From Marinobacter vinifirmus (GTDB lineage: Bacteria; Pseudomonadota; Gammaproteobacteria; Pseudomonadales; Oleiphilaceae), in the NCBI RefSeq assembly GCF_002258215.1, contig NZ_NEFY01000010.1, positions 36,334-100,333 of the forward strand: a stretch of 64,000 nt of DNA. The letters are read 5' to 3'. Below the pieces are notes generated by a model that saw only the letters and a list, made by a program, of their open reading frames with translations, searched no databases and was not told the DNA's origin. Each line of letters opens with the position of its first letter. Positions within the stretch are counted from its first letter, which is position 1. This document shows positions 55,259 to 63,086 of this stretch, one piece after another. The translations under genes and the position numbers were made by a program.

Positions 55259-55868
55259 TGGCGCCTCCGTTATGTTCTGTGGCCATGCGGAACTCCACCC
55301 AGCCAGTATTCTCTTCTTCGTCCGGGCGGCTCAGCTGGAAATGCCGGAAGGTTTCGCCGGCAAATACCGGTTCGTTACCCAACTGTTCCAGGTAACCGGG
55401 CACCAGCTCCGGCGCACGTGTGCGGCCTTCCAGCTTCAACGACGCAGGAGAGGACTCCAGCGTGATGCCGGTAAGCCACAGGTTCTCCGGAATCTGGCGC
55501 GCCAGGGCGGCCATACGGCCCGAGAAACCCGCCTGGTGATTGCCAGTCAGCCCCTCCACCCGCTCGAGCAAACGCTGCCGGCGTGAGATGGTATCGGTCA
55601 CCCGTTCCAGCGCCAGCTCCAGTTCCGGGTCTGGCCGCTGCTGTTCAACCTGCGCCGACAAGGTTTCCACCGCCTGCTGCAATTGAGTTGTTTGCCGTTC
55701 GATGGCATCCGCCTGACCGGCCAGCTGCCGGTTCTGCCAGTTGCCGTAGGCCATGGCGGCCAGTACCAAAACCGCAACCAGCACCACAAGTACCACGCAG
55801 GTGCCAGCGCTCAGGCGCTGCCGGACCGGCCGGAGTTCCGGCACATAAAGGTTGACCTGTTGCTTCAT
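55251..55868 (-). CDS. PilN-like protein of the MSHA system
   Basis: A 205-residue protein with the PilN layout: KQQVNLYVPELRPVRQ at the N-terminus, one membrane segment (about residues 23-43), a coiled coil and a C-terminal ferredoxin-like domain with LTGITLESSPASLKLEGRT. In some MSHA loci this gene is called mshI2. The ATG at 55868 overlaps the mshI stop as ATGA; the frame is open to 55916. Confidence 0.87.
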   Translation of the reverse strand: MKQQVNLYVPELRPVRQRLSAGTCVVLVVLVAVLVLAAMAYGNWQNRQLAGQADAIERQTTQLQQAVETLSAQVEQQRPDPELELALERVTDTISRRQRLLERVEGLTGNHQAGFSGRMAALARQIPENLWLTGITLESSPASLKLEGRTRAPELVPGYLEQLGNEPVFAGETFRHFQLSRPDEEENTGWVEFRMATEHNGGASE

Positions 55869-56794
55869 GTACCGCTTCTCCCGGATGGCAGGCCGGCACT
55901 CCAGGCCAGCAGGCAACGGCTGTCCAGGTCGGTGCTCATGGCGAACTCTGTCCAGTCGGGCGTTTCTACCGCAGAGCCCAGGGATGATGCGAGCATGGAC
56001 GACAAGGGCAACACCGCATCCTTCGCCACCAACCGGATGCCGGAGGGTGGCACCTGCCCCAGCTGGCTTTCGAAGTAATCCAGTGAACGCTGGATTTCCA
56101 GCGCCAGGGACTCCACGGCGCCGTCCTGCCGGCCAGCGTCCTGCAAGTCATCGTAGGACAGCTCAAGACGGCGGGACAGATACAGGGTTTCGCCCCGGCA
56201 GATCACCATCTGGCCGTACCGGTTACGAAGGTGCACCAGGGTAACGCCCCGGCCGGCAGAATCCAGCGCGGCCGCAAAGTTGCGCAGGGCCAGCTCGGCG
56301 ATGTCGATACGCTCAAGCTCCATCCCGGCATCATTCACCAAGTTGATCAGCTCCTGCACCAGGGATTTACGGGCCGCCACCAGGTTCACCAGGGGCCGGC
56401 GACCACGGGACGCATCTTCCGGAAATTCGAAGACGTCTGAAACCGCGTCTGACGGGCTGAAGTCCAGAAAGTCTTTCAGCTTCCACTTCAGGGCATCCGC
56501 CAGTTCGGTATCGTCCACCCCTTCCGGGCGGTCCACCTGAAACACCTGGTACTGGTCCATGGGCAACACCAGGGTAACCGGCACTTTGCGCCAGCCCTGT
56601 TCAGAGACCAGCCCGGCCAGAGTCGCACTGCGCTGGGCCGGCATGCACTCGGCAAAGCCGGCCTTCTGGCCAGACAAACCCGGAGCGCTGGCCCAGGCAA
56701 TGCCGTCGGCCCGGATTTCCAGGCACACTCTGCCCGCTGATGTTCCGGGCCGGAACAGCCTTGTCAGTGAATGAACCACAGAGGTCAGGATCAT
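55865..56794 (-). CDS. mshI: MSHA biogenesis protein MshI (PilM-like)
   Basis: The first gene of the operon, 309 residues, a PilM/actin-like cytoplasmic protein. The stretch LPMDQYQVFQVDRPEGVDDT and VNLVAARKSLVQELINLVND belong to the PilM-like fold. It would bind the N-terminus of the PilN-like protein encoded next. No mshH gene lies ahead of it; ssb follows upstream on the same strand after a terminator. A palindrome at 56855-56871 lies 61 bases upstream of the ATG. Confidence 0.88.
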   Translation of the reverse strand: MILTSVVHSLTRLFRPGTSAGRVCLEIRADGIAWASAPGLSGQKAGFAECMPAQRSATLAGLVSEQGWRKVPVTLVLPMDQYQVFQVDRPEGVDDTELADALKWKLKDFLDFSPSDAVSDVFEFPEDASRGRRPLVNLVAARKSLVQELINLVNDAGMELERIDIAELALRNFAAALDSAGRGVTLVHLRNRYGQMVICRGETLYLSRRLELSYDDLQDAGRQDGAVESLALEIQRSLDYFESQLGQVPPSGIRLVAKDAVLPLSSMLASSLGSAVETPDWTEFAMSTDLDSRCLLAWSAGLPSGRSGT

Positions 56795-56854
56795 GAATTC
56801 CCTGGTGTCGAAATCGGAGGATTGCCAAGTGCAGGCAACAGGCCTGAATGTTCA

Positions 56855-56871
56855 AAAATTCGGCGAATTTT
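56855..56871. promoter_or_regulatory. Palindrome upstream of the MSHA operon
   Basis: AAAATTCGGCGAATTTT is an 8+8 perfect palindrome with one central base, 61-77 bases upstream of mshI. No -10/-35 pair is certain. It could be an operator for the operon. Confidence 0.5.
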
Positions 56872-56955
56872 ACATAGCCTTACATGATAGATGAGAAGTT
56901 GAAGCTAACTCCACGGTTTGCGGAAGATTTCACGGAAATTTTGCAAGTTGGTAAC

Positions 56956-56980
56956 AAAAAAGCCCGCGCAGAGCACGGGC
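56956..56980 (-). terminator. Terminator of ssb
   Basis: GCCCG (56962-56966) and CGGGC (56976-56980) form a 5-bp stem which on the minus strand is followed by six T residues. It lies 12 bases after the ssb stop and separates ssb from the MSHA operon. Confidence 0.7.
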
Positions 56981-56992
56981 CTTTGATCTGGA

Positions 56993-57535
56993 TCAGAAGG
57001 GGATATCGTCATCGAAGTCGTCAATCGGCTCCGGCATGCCGCCGCCCTGCTGCTGGGGCGGCTGGTTGCTGTATCCGCCACCCTGGTTACCCTGGCCACC
57101 CTGCTGCTGTTGCGGGGGCGGGTTGTTGTAGCTGGCCGCTTGCTGGGGCCGGCCCTGGGGCGCGCCCTGGTTCATGCCGCCTTCGCCACCACGGCTGTCG
57201 AGCATCTGCATCTGGCCGTTGATATCCACCACGATCTCGGTGGTGTAACGGTCCTGGCCATCCTGCCCCTGCCATTTGCGGGTTTGCAGGCGCCCTTCGA
57301 TATACACCTTGGAACCTTTGCGCAGGTACTGCCCTGCCACTTCAGCCACCTTGCCGAACAACACCACCCGGTGCCACTCGGTTTTCGGTACCAGCTGGCC
57401 GGATTGACGATCCTTGTAGCTTTCATCGGTCGCCAGGTTGAGGTTTACCACCGCGTTGCCGTTCGGGGTGTAACGGGTATCCGGATCCTGGCCCAGATTA
57501 CCGATAAGAATTACCTTGTTTACGCCTCGTGCCAT
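56993..57535 (-). CDS. ssb: Single-stranded DNA-binding protein
   Basis: SSB binds single-stranded DNA in replication, repair and recombination. Residues 1 to about 110 form the OB-fold, beginning [20 protein letters not shown] and including [13 protein letters not shown] Gln/Gly/Pro-rich linker follows, and the C-terminal tip is DFDDDIPF, the usual partner-binding tail. The length of 180 residues is normal. It lies after the MFS gene on the same strand, with uvrA beyond it, a neighbourhood seen in many gammaproteobacteria. Confidence 0.98.
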   Translation of the reverse strand: MARGVNKVILIGNLGQDPDTRYTPNGNAVVNLNLATDESYKDRQSGQLVPKTEWHRVVLFGKVAEVAGQYLRKGSKVYIEGRLQTRKWQGQDGQDRYTTEIVVDINGQMQMLDSRGGEGGMNQGAPQGRPQQAASYNNPPPQQQQGGQGNQGGGYSNQPPQQQGGGMPEPIDDFDDDIPF

Positions 57536-57592
57536 TGTATGCTCCTGGTCTCTTTTGCTGAACGCCTGCGTTCCATGCAGGCATCCTGTGTT

Positions 57593-58963
57593 TTAAGTAG
57601 TGCTACCCTGCCGCACAAATTCAAAGTGCGCAAGCTGCTCTTCCCGAAAATGCTGACGGTCTACCTTCAGGTAAGCCATGGCGGCCTCTTCCACGATCAC
57701 CACGTCTTCCACGCCCGGCAGTTTTCGCAGGTTCTGGTCGATCTCGTCAAAACTGATACTCACGGCGTTTTTCAGCTGTACCACAAAACTGGTGGTGTAA
57801 CCCGGTGCAGGCATGGTTAAAGCCACCAGCAACCATACCACCAGCGCTGCGGCCATCAGCCAGAGCACACCTTCCAGGCCAGCGGTCTGCAACAGCCAGC
57901 CACCCAGTGCACCGCCCAGAAACGCGCCGAAGAACTGGGAAGTGGAATACACGCCCATGGCGGTGCCCTTGGCCGCAGCCGGGGCTTCTTTGCTGATCAG
58001 CGACGGCAAGCTGGCTTCCAGCAGATTGAACGCCATAAAGAAGAAGAATAGCACAGCCCACGCCAGCCACAGGCTCTGGCCGACACCGGTCATCGACGCG
58101 GCCGCCAGCGCCAGCAAGGCGATGGCACCGCACAGCACCGGCTTCATTTTACGCTTCTTCTCGCCAACGATGATGAACGGCACCATGGCGAAGAACGAGG
58201 TAATCATAACGCTGAGGTAGAACCACCAGTGGGAACTGGCCTTCAGCCCCAGCTGATCCTGCAACATGGTGGGGAACACCAGGAACAGTGCGGTCAGTAC
58301 AAAATGCAGGATGAAAATGCCGAAATCGAGCCGCAGCAGCCGGCCATCCGCCAGGACACGGCTGACCATTTCCCGGGCCGGATGGGTGTCGGCACTGACC
58401 TTGTGCTGGTGCGGTGTGGGCACAACCCGGGCAACCACCACCAACGCCAGAACCGCCAGTACCGCGGTGGTATAGAAAATCCCGGACAGCCCCCAGGCAG
58501 CTCCCAGCAGCGGGCCCACAACCAGGGAGACCGAAAACGACAGGCCAATGGAAATGCCCACGGTGGCCATGGCCTTGGTGCGCTGCTCCTCCCGGGTGAG
58601 ATCACTGAGCAACGCCATCAGCACGCTGGCAATCGCGCCGGCGCCCTGAAGAATCCGCCCGGCAATAACTACGTATATGGAATCGGTAGCGCCAGCCAGC
58701 ACACTACCGGCTGCGAACAGAACCAGGCCGATGTAGATCATCCGCTTGCGGCCAACCCGGTCTGACAGCAAGCCGAACGGAATCTGCAGCAGTGCCTGAC
58801 TCAGGCCGTAGGCACCAATTGCGAAACCGATCAGCGCGGGCGTAGCGCCTTCGAGGTCGCTGCCCAGCAAAACGAAGACCGGCATTACCATGAACAGGCC
58901 CAGCATACGCATGGCGTATACCGATGCCAGAGCTACTACTGAGCGTTTTTCAAGCGCGTTCAT
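57593..58963 (-). CDS. YajR-like MFS transporter with C-terminal domain
   Basis: A major facilitator superfamily transporter of 456 residues with twelve predicted membrane segments. MFS motif A is GLLSDRVGRKRMIY between segments 2 and 3, and MRMLGLFMVMPVFV is segment 1. The C-terminal 60 residues (SISFDEIDQNLRKLPGVEDV and following) form a soluble ferredoxin-like domain, as in E. coli YajR (YAM domain). The length is also close to YajR. The substrate is unknown. It is divergent from uvrA and precedes ssb by 57 bases. Confidence 0.87.
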   Translation of the reverse strand: MNALEKRSVVALASVYAMRMLGLFMVMPVFVLLGSDLEGATPALIGFAIGAYGLSQALLQIPFGLLSDRVGRKRMIYIGLVLFAAGSVLAGATDSIYVVIAGRILQGAGAIASVLMALLSDLTREEQRTKAMATVGISIGLSFSVSLVVGPLLGAAWGLSGIFYTTAVLAVLALVVVARVVPTPHQHKVSADTHPAREMVSRVLADGRLLRLDFGIFILHFVLTALFLVFPTMLQDQLGLKASSHWWFYLSVMITSFFAMVPFIIVGEKKRKMKPVLCGAIALLALAAASMTGVGQSLWLAWAVLFFFFMAFNLLEASLPSLISKEAPAAAKGTAMGVYSTSQFFGAFLGGALGGWLLQTAGLEGVLWLMAAALVVWLLVALTMPAPGYTTSFVVQLKNAVSISFDEIDQNLRKLPGVEDVVIVEEAAMAYLKVDRQHFREEQLAHFEFVRQGSTT

Positions 58964-59109
58964 GCTAACCCGTGCCGGACTGGTTGAATGTATAGGCGCA
59001 GCCTGTCACTGCGAGCGGCGCATTGTACCAGAAGCGCTATGCAGACGGGACTACTCACAACGGGGTGGCTAACGGCGGCTGAGAGTGGCCAGGCGCGTCT
59101 GTACACGGT

Positions 59110-59139
59110 TTAGCCGGCGCCACCCGAAAACGATATAAT
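59110..59139 (+). promoter_or_regulatory. Candidate uvrA promoter
   Basis: A perfect TATAAT lies at 59134-59139, 27 bases before the uvrA start. A -35 match (TTTAGC or TAGCCG) is weak. No LexA box with both half-sites was seen. Confidence 0.5.
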
Positions 59140-59165
59140 CGACGTTTTTACCCAAGCGAGGTGTT

Positions 59166-61985
59166 ATGGACCATATCCAGATCAAGGGTGCACGCACCCA
59201 CAACCTGAAGAACATCGACCTGGATATGCCGCGGGACAAGCTGATTGTCATCACAGGCCTTTCCGGTTCCGGTAAATCTTCCCTGGCGTTCGATACGCTG
59301 TATGCCGAAGGCCAGCGCCGGTACGTGGAATCGTTGTCCACCTATGCCCGCCAGTTCCTGTCGATGATGGAAAAACCCGATGTGGACCACATCGAAGGCC
59401 TTTCCCCGGCCATTTCCATCGAGCAGAAATCCACCTCCCACAACCCGCGTTCTACTGTGGGTACCATTACCGAGATATACGACTACCTGCGCCTGCTGTT
59501 CGCCCGCGCCGGCGAACCCCGCTGCCCGGACCACGGCCAGCCGCTGGAAGCCCAGACCGTAAGCCAGATGGTCGACCAGGTGATGGCCATGCCGGAAGGC
59601 AGCAAACTGATGATCCTGGCCCCGGTCATCCGGGATCGTAAAGGCGAACACCTGCAGGTGATCGACACCATGCGCAGCCAGGGCTTCATTCGCTTGCGGG
59701 TCGACGGTACCGTTTACGATATCGACGATGTACCGGCGCTGGATAAAAAGCGCAAACACCAGATTGATGTGGTGGTCGACCGGTTCAAGGTGAAGGAAGG
59801 CCTGGAGCAGCGGCTTGCCGAGAGCTTTGAAACCGCTCTGGAGCTTGCCGACGGCATTGCCCTGGTTGCCCCCATGACCGGCGAAGGCGAGGAACACACC
59901 TTCTCAGCCCGCTACGCCTGTACCCAATGCGGCTACGCCCTGAGCGAACTGGAACCCAAGCTGTTTTCTTTCAACAACCCGGCCGGCGCCTGCCCCACAT
60001 GTGACGGCCTGGGCGTGCGCCAGTTTTTCGACGCCGAAAAGGTTATCCAGAGCCCGGAAGCCACCCTGGCCTCCGGCGCCATCAAAGGCTGGGACCGCCG
60101 CGCCGTGTACTATTTCCAGATGCTCACCAGCGTGGCGGAGCACTACGGCGTTGACCTGGAAACACCCTGGGAAGAGCTGCCGGAAAACTTCCAGCAGGCC
60201 CTGCTGTATGGTTCCGGCGATGAAGACATCACCTTCCGGTATGTAAATTCCCGCGGCCATATCATGGAAAAGGCACACCCGTTCGAGGGCATACTGCCCA
60301 ACCTGGAACGCCGCTACCGGGAAACTGACTCCCAGAGCATGCGCGAAGAACTCGCCCGCAACCTCAGCACCCAGCCCTGTAAGGATTGCGGCGGCTCACG
60401 CTTGCGCCGCAGCGCCCGCCATGTGTTTATCGAAGAGCGTACCCTGCCGGAAATCACCCGGCTGCCTGTCGGCGACGCCCATCGCTACGTGAGCGAACTG
60501 GCCCTGCCCGGCCGCAAAGGCGAAATCGCCGAGAAAATCCTCAAGGAAGTGCGCGAACGCCTGCAATTCCTGGTTAACGTCGGGCTGGAATACCTAACCC
60601 TGGAACGCAGCGCCGACACACTGTCCGGCGGTGAAGCCCAACGCATCCGGTTAGCCAGCCAGATCGGCGCGGGCCTGGTGGGCGTCATGTACATTCTCGA
60701 TGAGCCATCCATAGGCCTGCACCAGCGGGACAATGATCGCCTGCTGGCCACCCTCACCCACCTGCGGGACCTGGGCAACACCGTGATCGTGGTGGAGCAC
60801 GACGAAGACGCCATCCGCGCCGCCGACTACGTGATCGACATCGGCCCGGGCGCCGGCGTACACGGCGGCGAAATCGTCGCCCGCGGTACCCCGGCCGAGA
60901 TCATCGCCAACCCGGCGTCCATGACCGGCCAGTATCTCAGTGGCGAAAAGGAAATTGCCGTTCCCAAAGCCCGAAATAAAGGCAACGGCAAAAAACTGGT
61001 GCTATCCGGCGCCTCCGGAAACAACCTGCAGAACGTCACCCTGAACCTGCCACTGGGCGTGATGACCTGCATCACCGGTGTATCCGGCTCCGGCAAATCC
61101 ACCCTGATCAACGCCACCCTTTATCCGGTGGCGGCAGCCAAGCTGAACAAAGCCACCAGCCTGAGCCACGCCCCCTACAAAAACCTCAAGGGCCTGGACC
61201 ACCTGGACAAGGTCATCGACATAGACCAGAGCCCCATCGGCCGAACCCCCAGATCCAACCCGGCCACCTACACCGGCCTGTTCACCCCCATCCGTGAACT
61301 CTTCGCCGGCACCCAGGAGGCCCGGTCCCGAGGCTACAAACCCGGCCGGTTCTCCTTCAACGTCAAAGGCGGCCGTTGCGAAGCCTGTCAGGGCGATGGC
61401 GTAATTAAGGTAGAGATGCACTTCCTGCCCGACGTGTACGTGCCCTGCGACATCTGCAAAGGCAAACGCTACAACCGAGAAACCCTCGAAGTACGCTACA
61501 AAGGCAAAAACATCAACGAAGTGCTGGAAATGACCGTTGAAGAAGGCCGCGAATTCTTCGACGCCGTGCCTTTCATCGCCCGAAAACTGCAAACCCTGAT
61601 CGACGTGGGCTTGTCGTACATCCGCCTCGGCCAAAGCGCCGTCACATTGTCCGGCGGCGAAGCCCAGCGGGTAAAACTGGCCAAGGAACTGTCCAAGCGC
61701 GATACCGGTAAAACCCTGTACATACTGGATGAACCGACTACCGGCCTGCATTTCTACGACATCCAGCAGTTGCTGACCGTACTGGAACGGTTGCGCGACC
61801 ATGGCAACACCATTGTGGTGATCGAGCACAACCTGGATGTGATTAAAACGGCGGACTGGATTGTAGATCTGGGCCCGGAGGGTGGTTCAGGTGGCGGGCA
61901 GATTATTGCCGAGGGAACTCCGGAGGAGGTGGCGGACAATCCGGCGTCGCATACCGGGCGTTATTTGAAGCCTATGCTGGAATGA
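59166..61985 (+). CDS. uvrA: Excinuclease ABC subunit A
   Basis: UvrA recognises DNA damage and loads UvrB in nucleotide excision repair. It has 939 residues and two ABC ATPase modules: Walker [10 protein letters not shown] near residue 31 and GVSGSGKST in the second half, with LSGGEAQR signatures in each. The zinc sites are CTQCGY with CPTCDG and CEACQGDGV with CDICKGKR. The start ATG has GAGG a few bases upstream. It is divergent from the MFS gene. Downstream lie repeats and an IS66-type element. Confidence 0.98.
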   Translation: MDHIQIKGARTHNLKNIDLDMPRDKLIVITGLSGSGKSSLAFDTLYAEGQRRYVESLSTYARQFLSMMEKPDVDHIEGLSPAISIEQKSTSHNPRSTVGTITEIYDYLRLLFARAGEPRCPDHGQPLEAQTVSQMVDQVMAMPEGSKLMILAPVIRDRKGEHLQVIDTMRSQGFIRLRVDGTVYDIDDVPALDKKRKHQIDVVVDRFKVKEGLEQRLAESFETALELADGIALVAPMTGEGEEHTFSARYACTQCGYALSELEPKLFSFNNPAGACPTCDGLGVRQFFDAEKVIQSPEATLASGAIKGWDRRAVYYFQMLTSVAEHYGVDLETPWEELPENFQQALLYGSGDEDITFRYVNSRGHIMEKAHPFEGILPNLERRYRETDSQSMREELARNLSTQPCKDCGGSRLRRSARHVFIEERTLPEITRLPVGDAHRYVSELALPGRKGEIAEKILKEVRERLQFLVNVGLEYLTLERSADTLSGGEAQRIRLASQIGAGLVGVMYILDEPSIGLHQRDNDRLLATLTHLRDLGNTVIVVEHDEDAIRAADYVIDIGPGAGVHGGEIVARGTPAEIIANPASMTGQYLSGEKEIAVPKARNKGNGKKLVLSGASGNNLQNVTLNLPLGVMTCITGVSGSGKSTLINATLYPVAAAKLNKATSLSHAPYKNLKGLDHLDKVIDIDQSPIGRTPRSNPATYTGLFTPIRELFAGTQEARSRGYKPGRFSFNVKGGRCEACQGDGVIKVEMHFLPDVYVPCDICKGKRYNRETLEVRYKGKNINEVLEMTVEEGREFFDAVPFIARKLQTLIDVGLSYIRLGQSAVTLSGGEAQRVKLAKELSKRDTGKTLYILDEPTTGLHFYDIQQLLTVLERLRDHGNTIVVIEHNLDVIKTADWIVDLGPEGGSGGGQIIAEGTPEEVADNPASHTGRYLKPMLE

Positions 61986-61990
61986 CTTTT

Positions 61991-62076
61991 AGCCACGGAA
62001 TCCACTGAAAGACACCGAAAAATAAAGACAAGGACGTTTTTGCCACGAAAACCACGAAAGGACACTAAAAAATAAG
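61991..62076 (+). repeat. Two tandem CCACGGA-type repeat units
   Basis: Two direct units (61991-62026 and 62041-62076) begin GCCACGGAATCCACTGAAAG and GCCACGAAAACCACGAAAGG and end in A-rich runs. They are degenerate relatives of the arms at 33625-33703. No inverted partner is present here. Confidence 0.6.
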
Positions 62077-62109
62077 GCCTCTGTTTTACAAAAGGTATGC
62101 CCCGGAAGA

Positions 62110-62234
62110 CCGGACGGTCAGGGTGGTGTGGGTGAATTTTCTGCCGGAAAAAGATGTCTGAGCGAAGCGAGTTGTTTTTCCAAAGAAAATTCACCCACAC
62201 CACCCTGACCAGCCCCCGATACGTAACCGTCCGG
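62110..62234. repeat. Long nested inverted repeat after uvrA
   Basis: Perfect 27-base arms at 62116-62142 and 62184-62210 enclose a 41-base loop, which itself can pair GGAAAAA (62146-62152) with TTTTTCC (62175-62181). A further 9-base pair (62110-62118 with 62226-62234, CCGGACGGT) overlaps the outside. The loop has GAGCGAAGCGAG, a motif seen in repeats of related genomes. It may be a REP/MITE-like element or a strong transcription barrier. No gene lies between uvrA and the insertion sequence. Confidence 0.8.
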
Positions 62235-62272
62235 TAAACCCATCTTGAGCCAGGCGCTGCGGCCGTCAGGAT

Positions 62273-62300
62273 AGTGTCCACTTATTTTTAAGTGGACACT
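62273..62300 (+). promoter_or_regulatory. Hairpin covering the tnpA ribosome binding site
   Basis: A 12-bp perfect stem (62273-62284 with 62289-62300) with a TTTT loop ends 4 bases before the tnpA ATG. The only Shine-Dalgarno-like GGA (62294-62296) is within the right arm. Transcripts entering from outside could fold it and block translation, a known protection device in other insertion sequences. Confidence 0.6.
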
Positions 62301-62304
62301 TAAC

Positions 62305-62679
62305 ATGACCAACATAAGCGTAACCAAGCCCTACCAAAAACGTCGTCGTTACTCCAAAGAGCTGAAGGCTCGTATCGTCGCCGAATGTCTGAAGCCCGGG
62401 GCGTCTGTTTCCCGGATTTCGCTGGATAACGGTCTCAACGCCAACATGGTCCGGCGCTGGATGAGCGAAGCGCGAAGGGCGGCTAAAACTCCGGAAGCAC
62501 CTGGATTCGTTCCGGTCCGTCTGCCAGCCGTAGCGCCTGTGCCGGACACCCTGTCAGTCTCGAATCAATGTAGCACCATCCGCATCAAGATTCCCCGCGC
62601 CGGTGGTGCGGTTGTGGTGGAGTGGCCTGCGGAGCAAGCCCATCAGTGTGCGGCTTTGCTTCGGGATCTGTTGGGATGA
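62305..62679 (+). CDS. tnpA: IS66-family protein TnpA
   Basis: The first protein of the element, 124 residues. It has an N-terminal helix-turn-helix (residues about 15-60): RRRYSKELKARIVAECLKPG, then VSRISLDNGLNANMVRRW. The second half is the IS66 OrfA type, with a basic/proline-rich link. It is required with TnpB for transposition of the family. Its stop overlaps the tnpB start (ATGA). Confidence 0.9.
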   Translation: MTNISVTKPYQKRRRYSKELKARIVAECLKPGASVSRISLDNGLNANMVRRWMSEARRAAKTPEAPGFVPVRLPAVAPVPDTLSVSNQCSTIRIKIPRAGGAVVVEWPAEQAHQCAALLRDLLG

Positions 62680-63011
62680 TCCGCATTGATGAGATCTGGC
62701 TGGCCACCGAACCGCTGGATATGCGGGCCGGACCCGACAAGGCCCTGGCGCGGGTTATTCAGGTATTCGGTTCGGCTAAACCCCATTGCGCCTACCTGTT
62801 CGCCAACAAGCGAGGCAATCGGATGAAGGTGCTGATCCATGATGGCCTGGGCATCTGGTTGTGCGCCCGCCGGCTGAACCGGGGTAAATTCCACTGGGGC
62901 GAAACCTGGCGCGGTGACCAACTGCGCCTGACCGAGGAACAGTTGTCTGCCTTGGTTCAGGGCCTGCCCTGGCAGCGCATTGGCGCGGAGGGCGTCATCT
63001 GCATCCTGTAA
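62676..63011 (+). CDS. tnpB: IS66-family protein TnpB
   Basis: The second protein, 111 residues, of the IS66 Orf2 type. MIRIDEIWLATEPLDMRAGP is the family N-terminus, followed by AYLFANKRGNRMKVLIHDG and GLGIWLCARRLNRGKFHW. The ATG overlaps the tnpA stop; the open frame to 62622 is not coding. It is complete and intact. Its molecular role is not settled. Confidence 0.92.
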   Translation: MIRIDEIWLATEPLDMRAGPDKALARVIQVFGSAKPHCAYLFANKRGNRMKVLIHDGLGIWLCARRLNRGKFHWGETWRGDQLRLTEEQLSALVQGLPWQRIGAEGVICIL

Positions 63012-63086
63012 TCACAAGTGCTGTGATGCCGCTATAGCCAGAACCGCGAATCGCCTGCCGAACAGGGACTTGGCATACTAGGCGGC

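Noticed and set aside
59085..59110. LexA box upstream of uvrA
   Set aside because: CTGTACACGGTTTAGC has only one half of the CTGT-N8-ACAG pattern, so the site is not supported.
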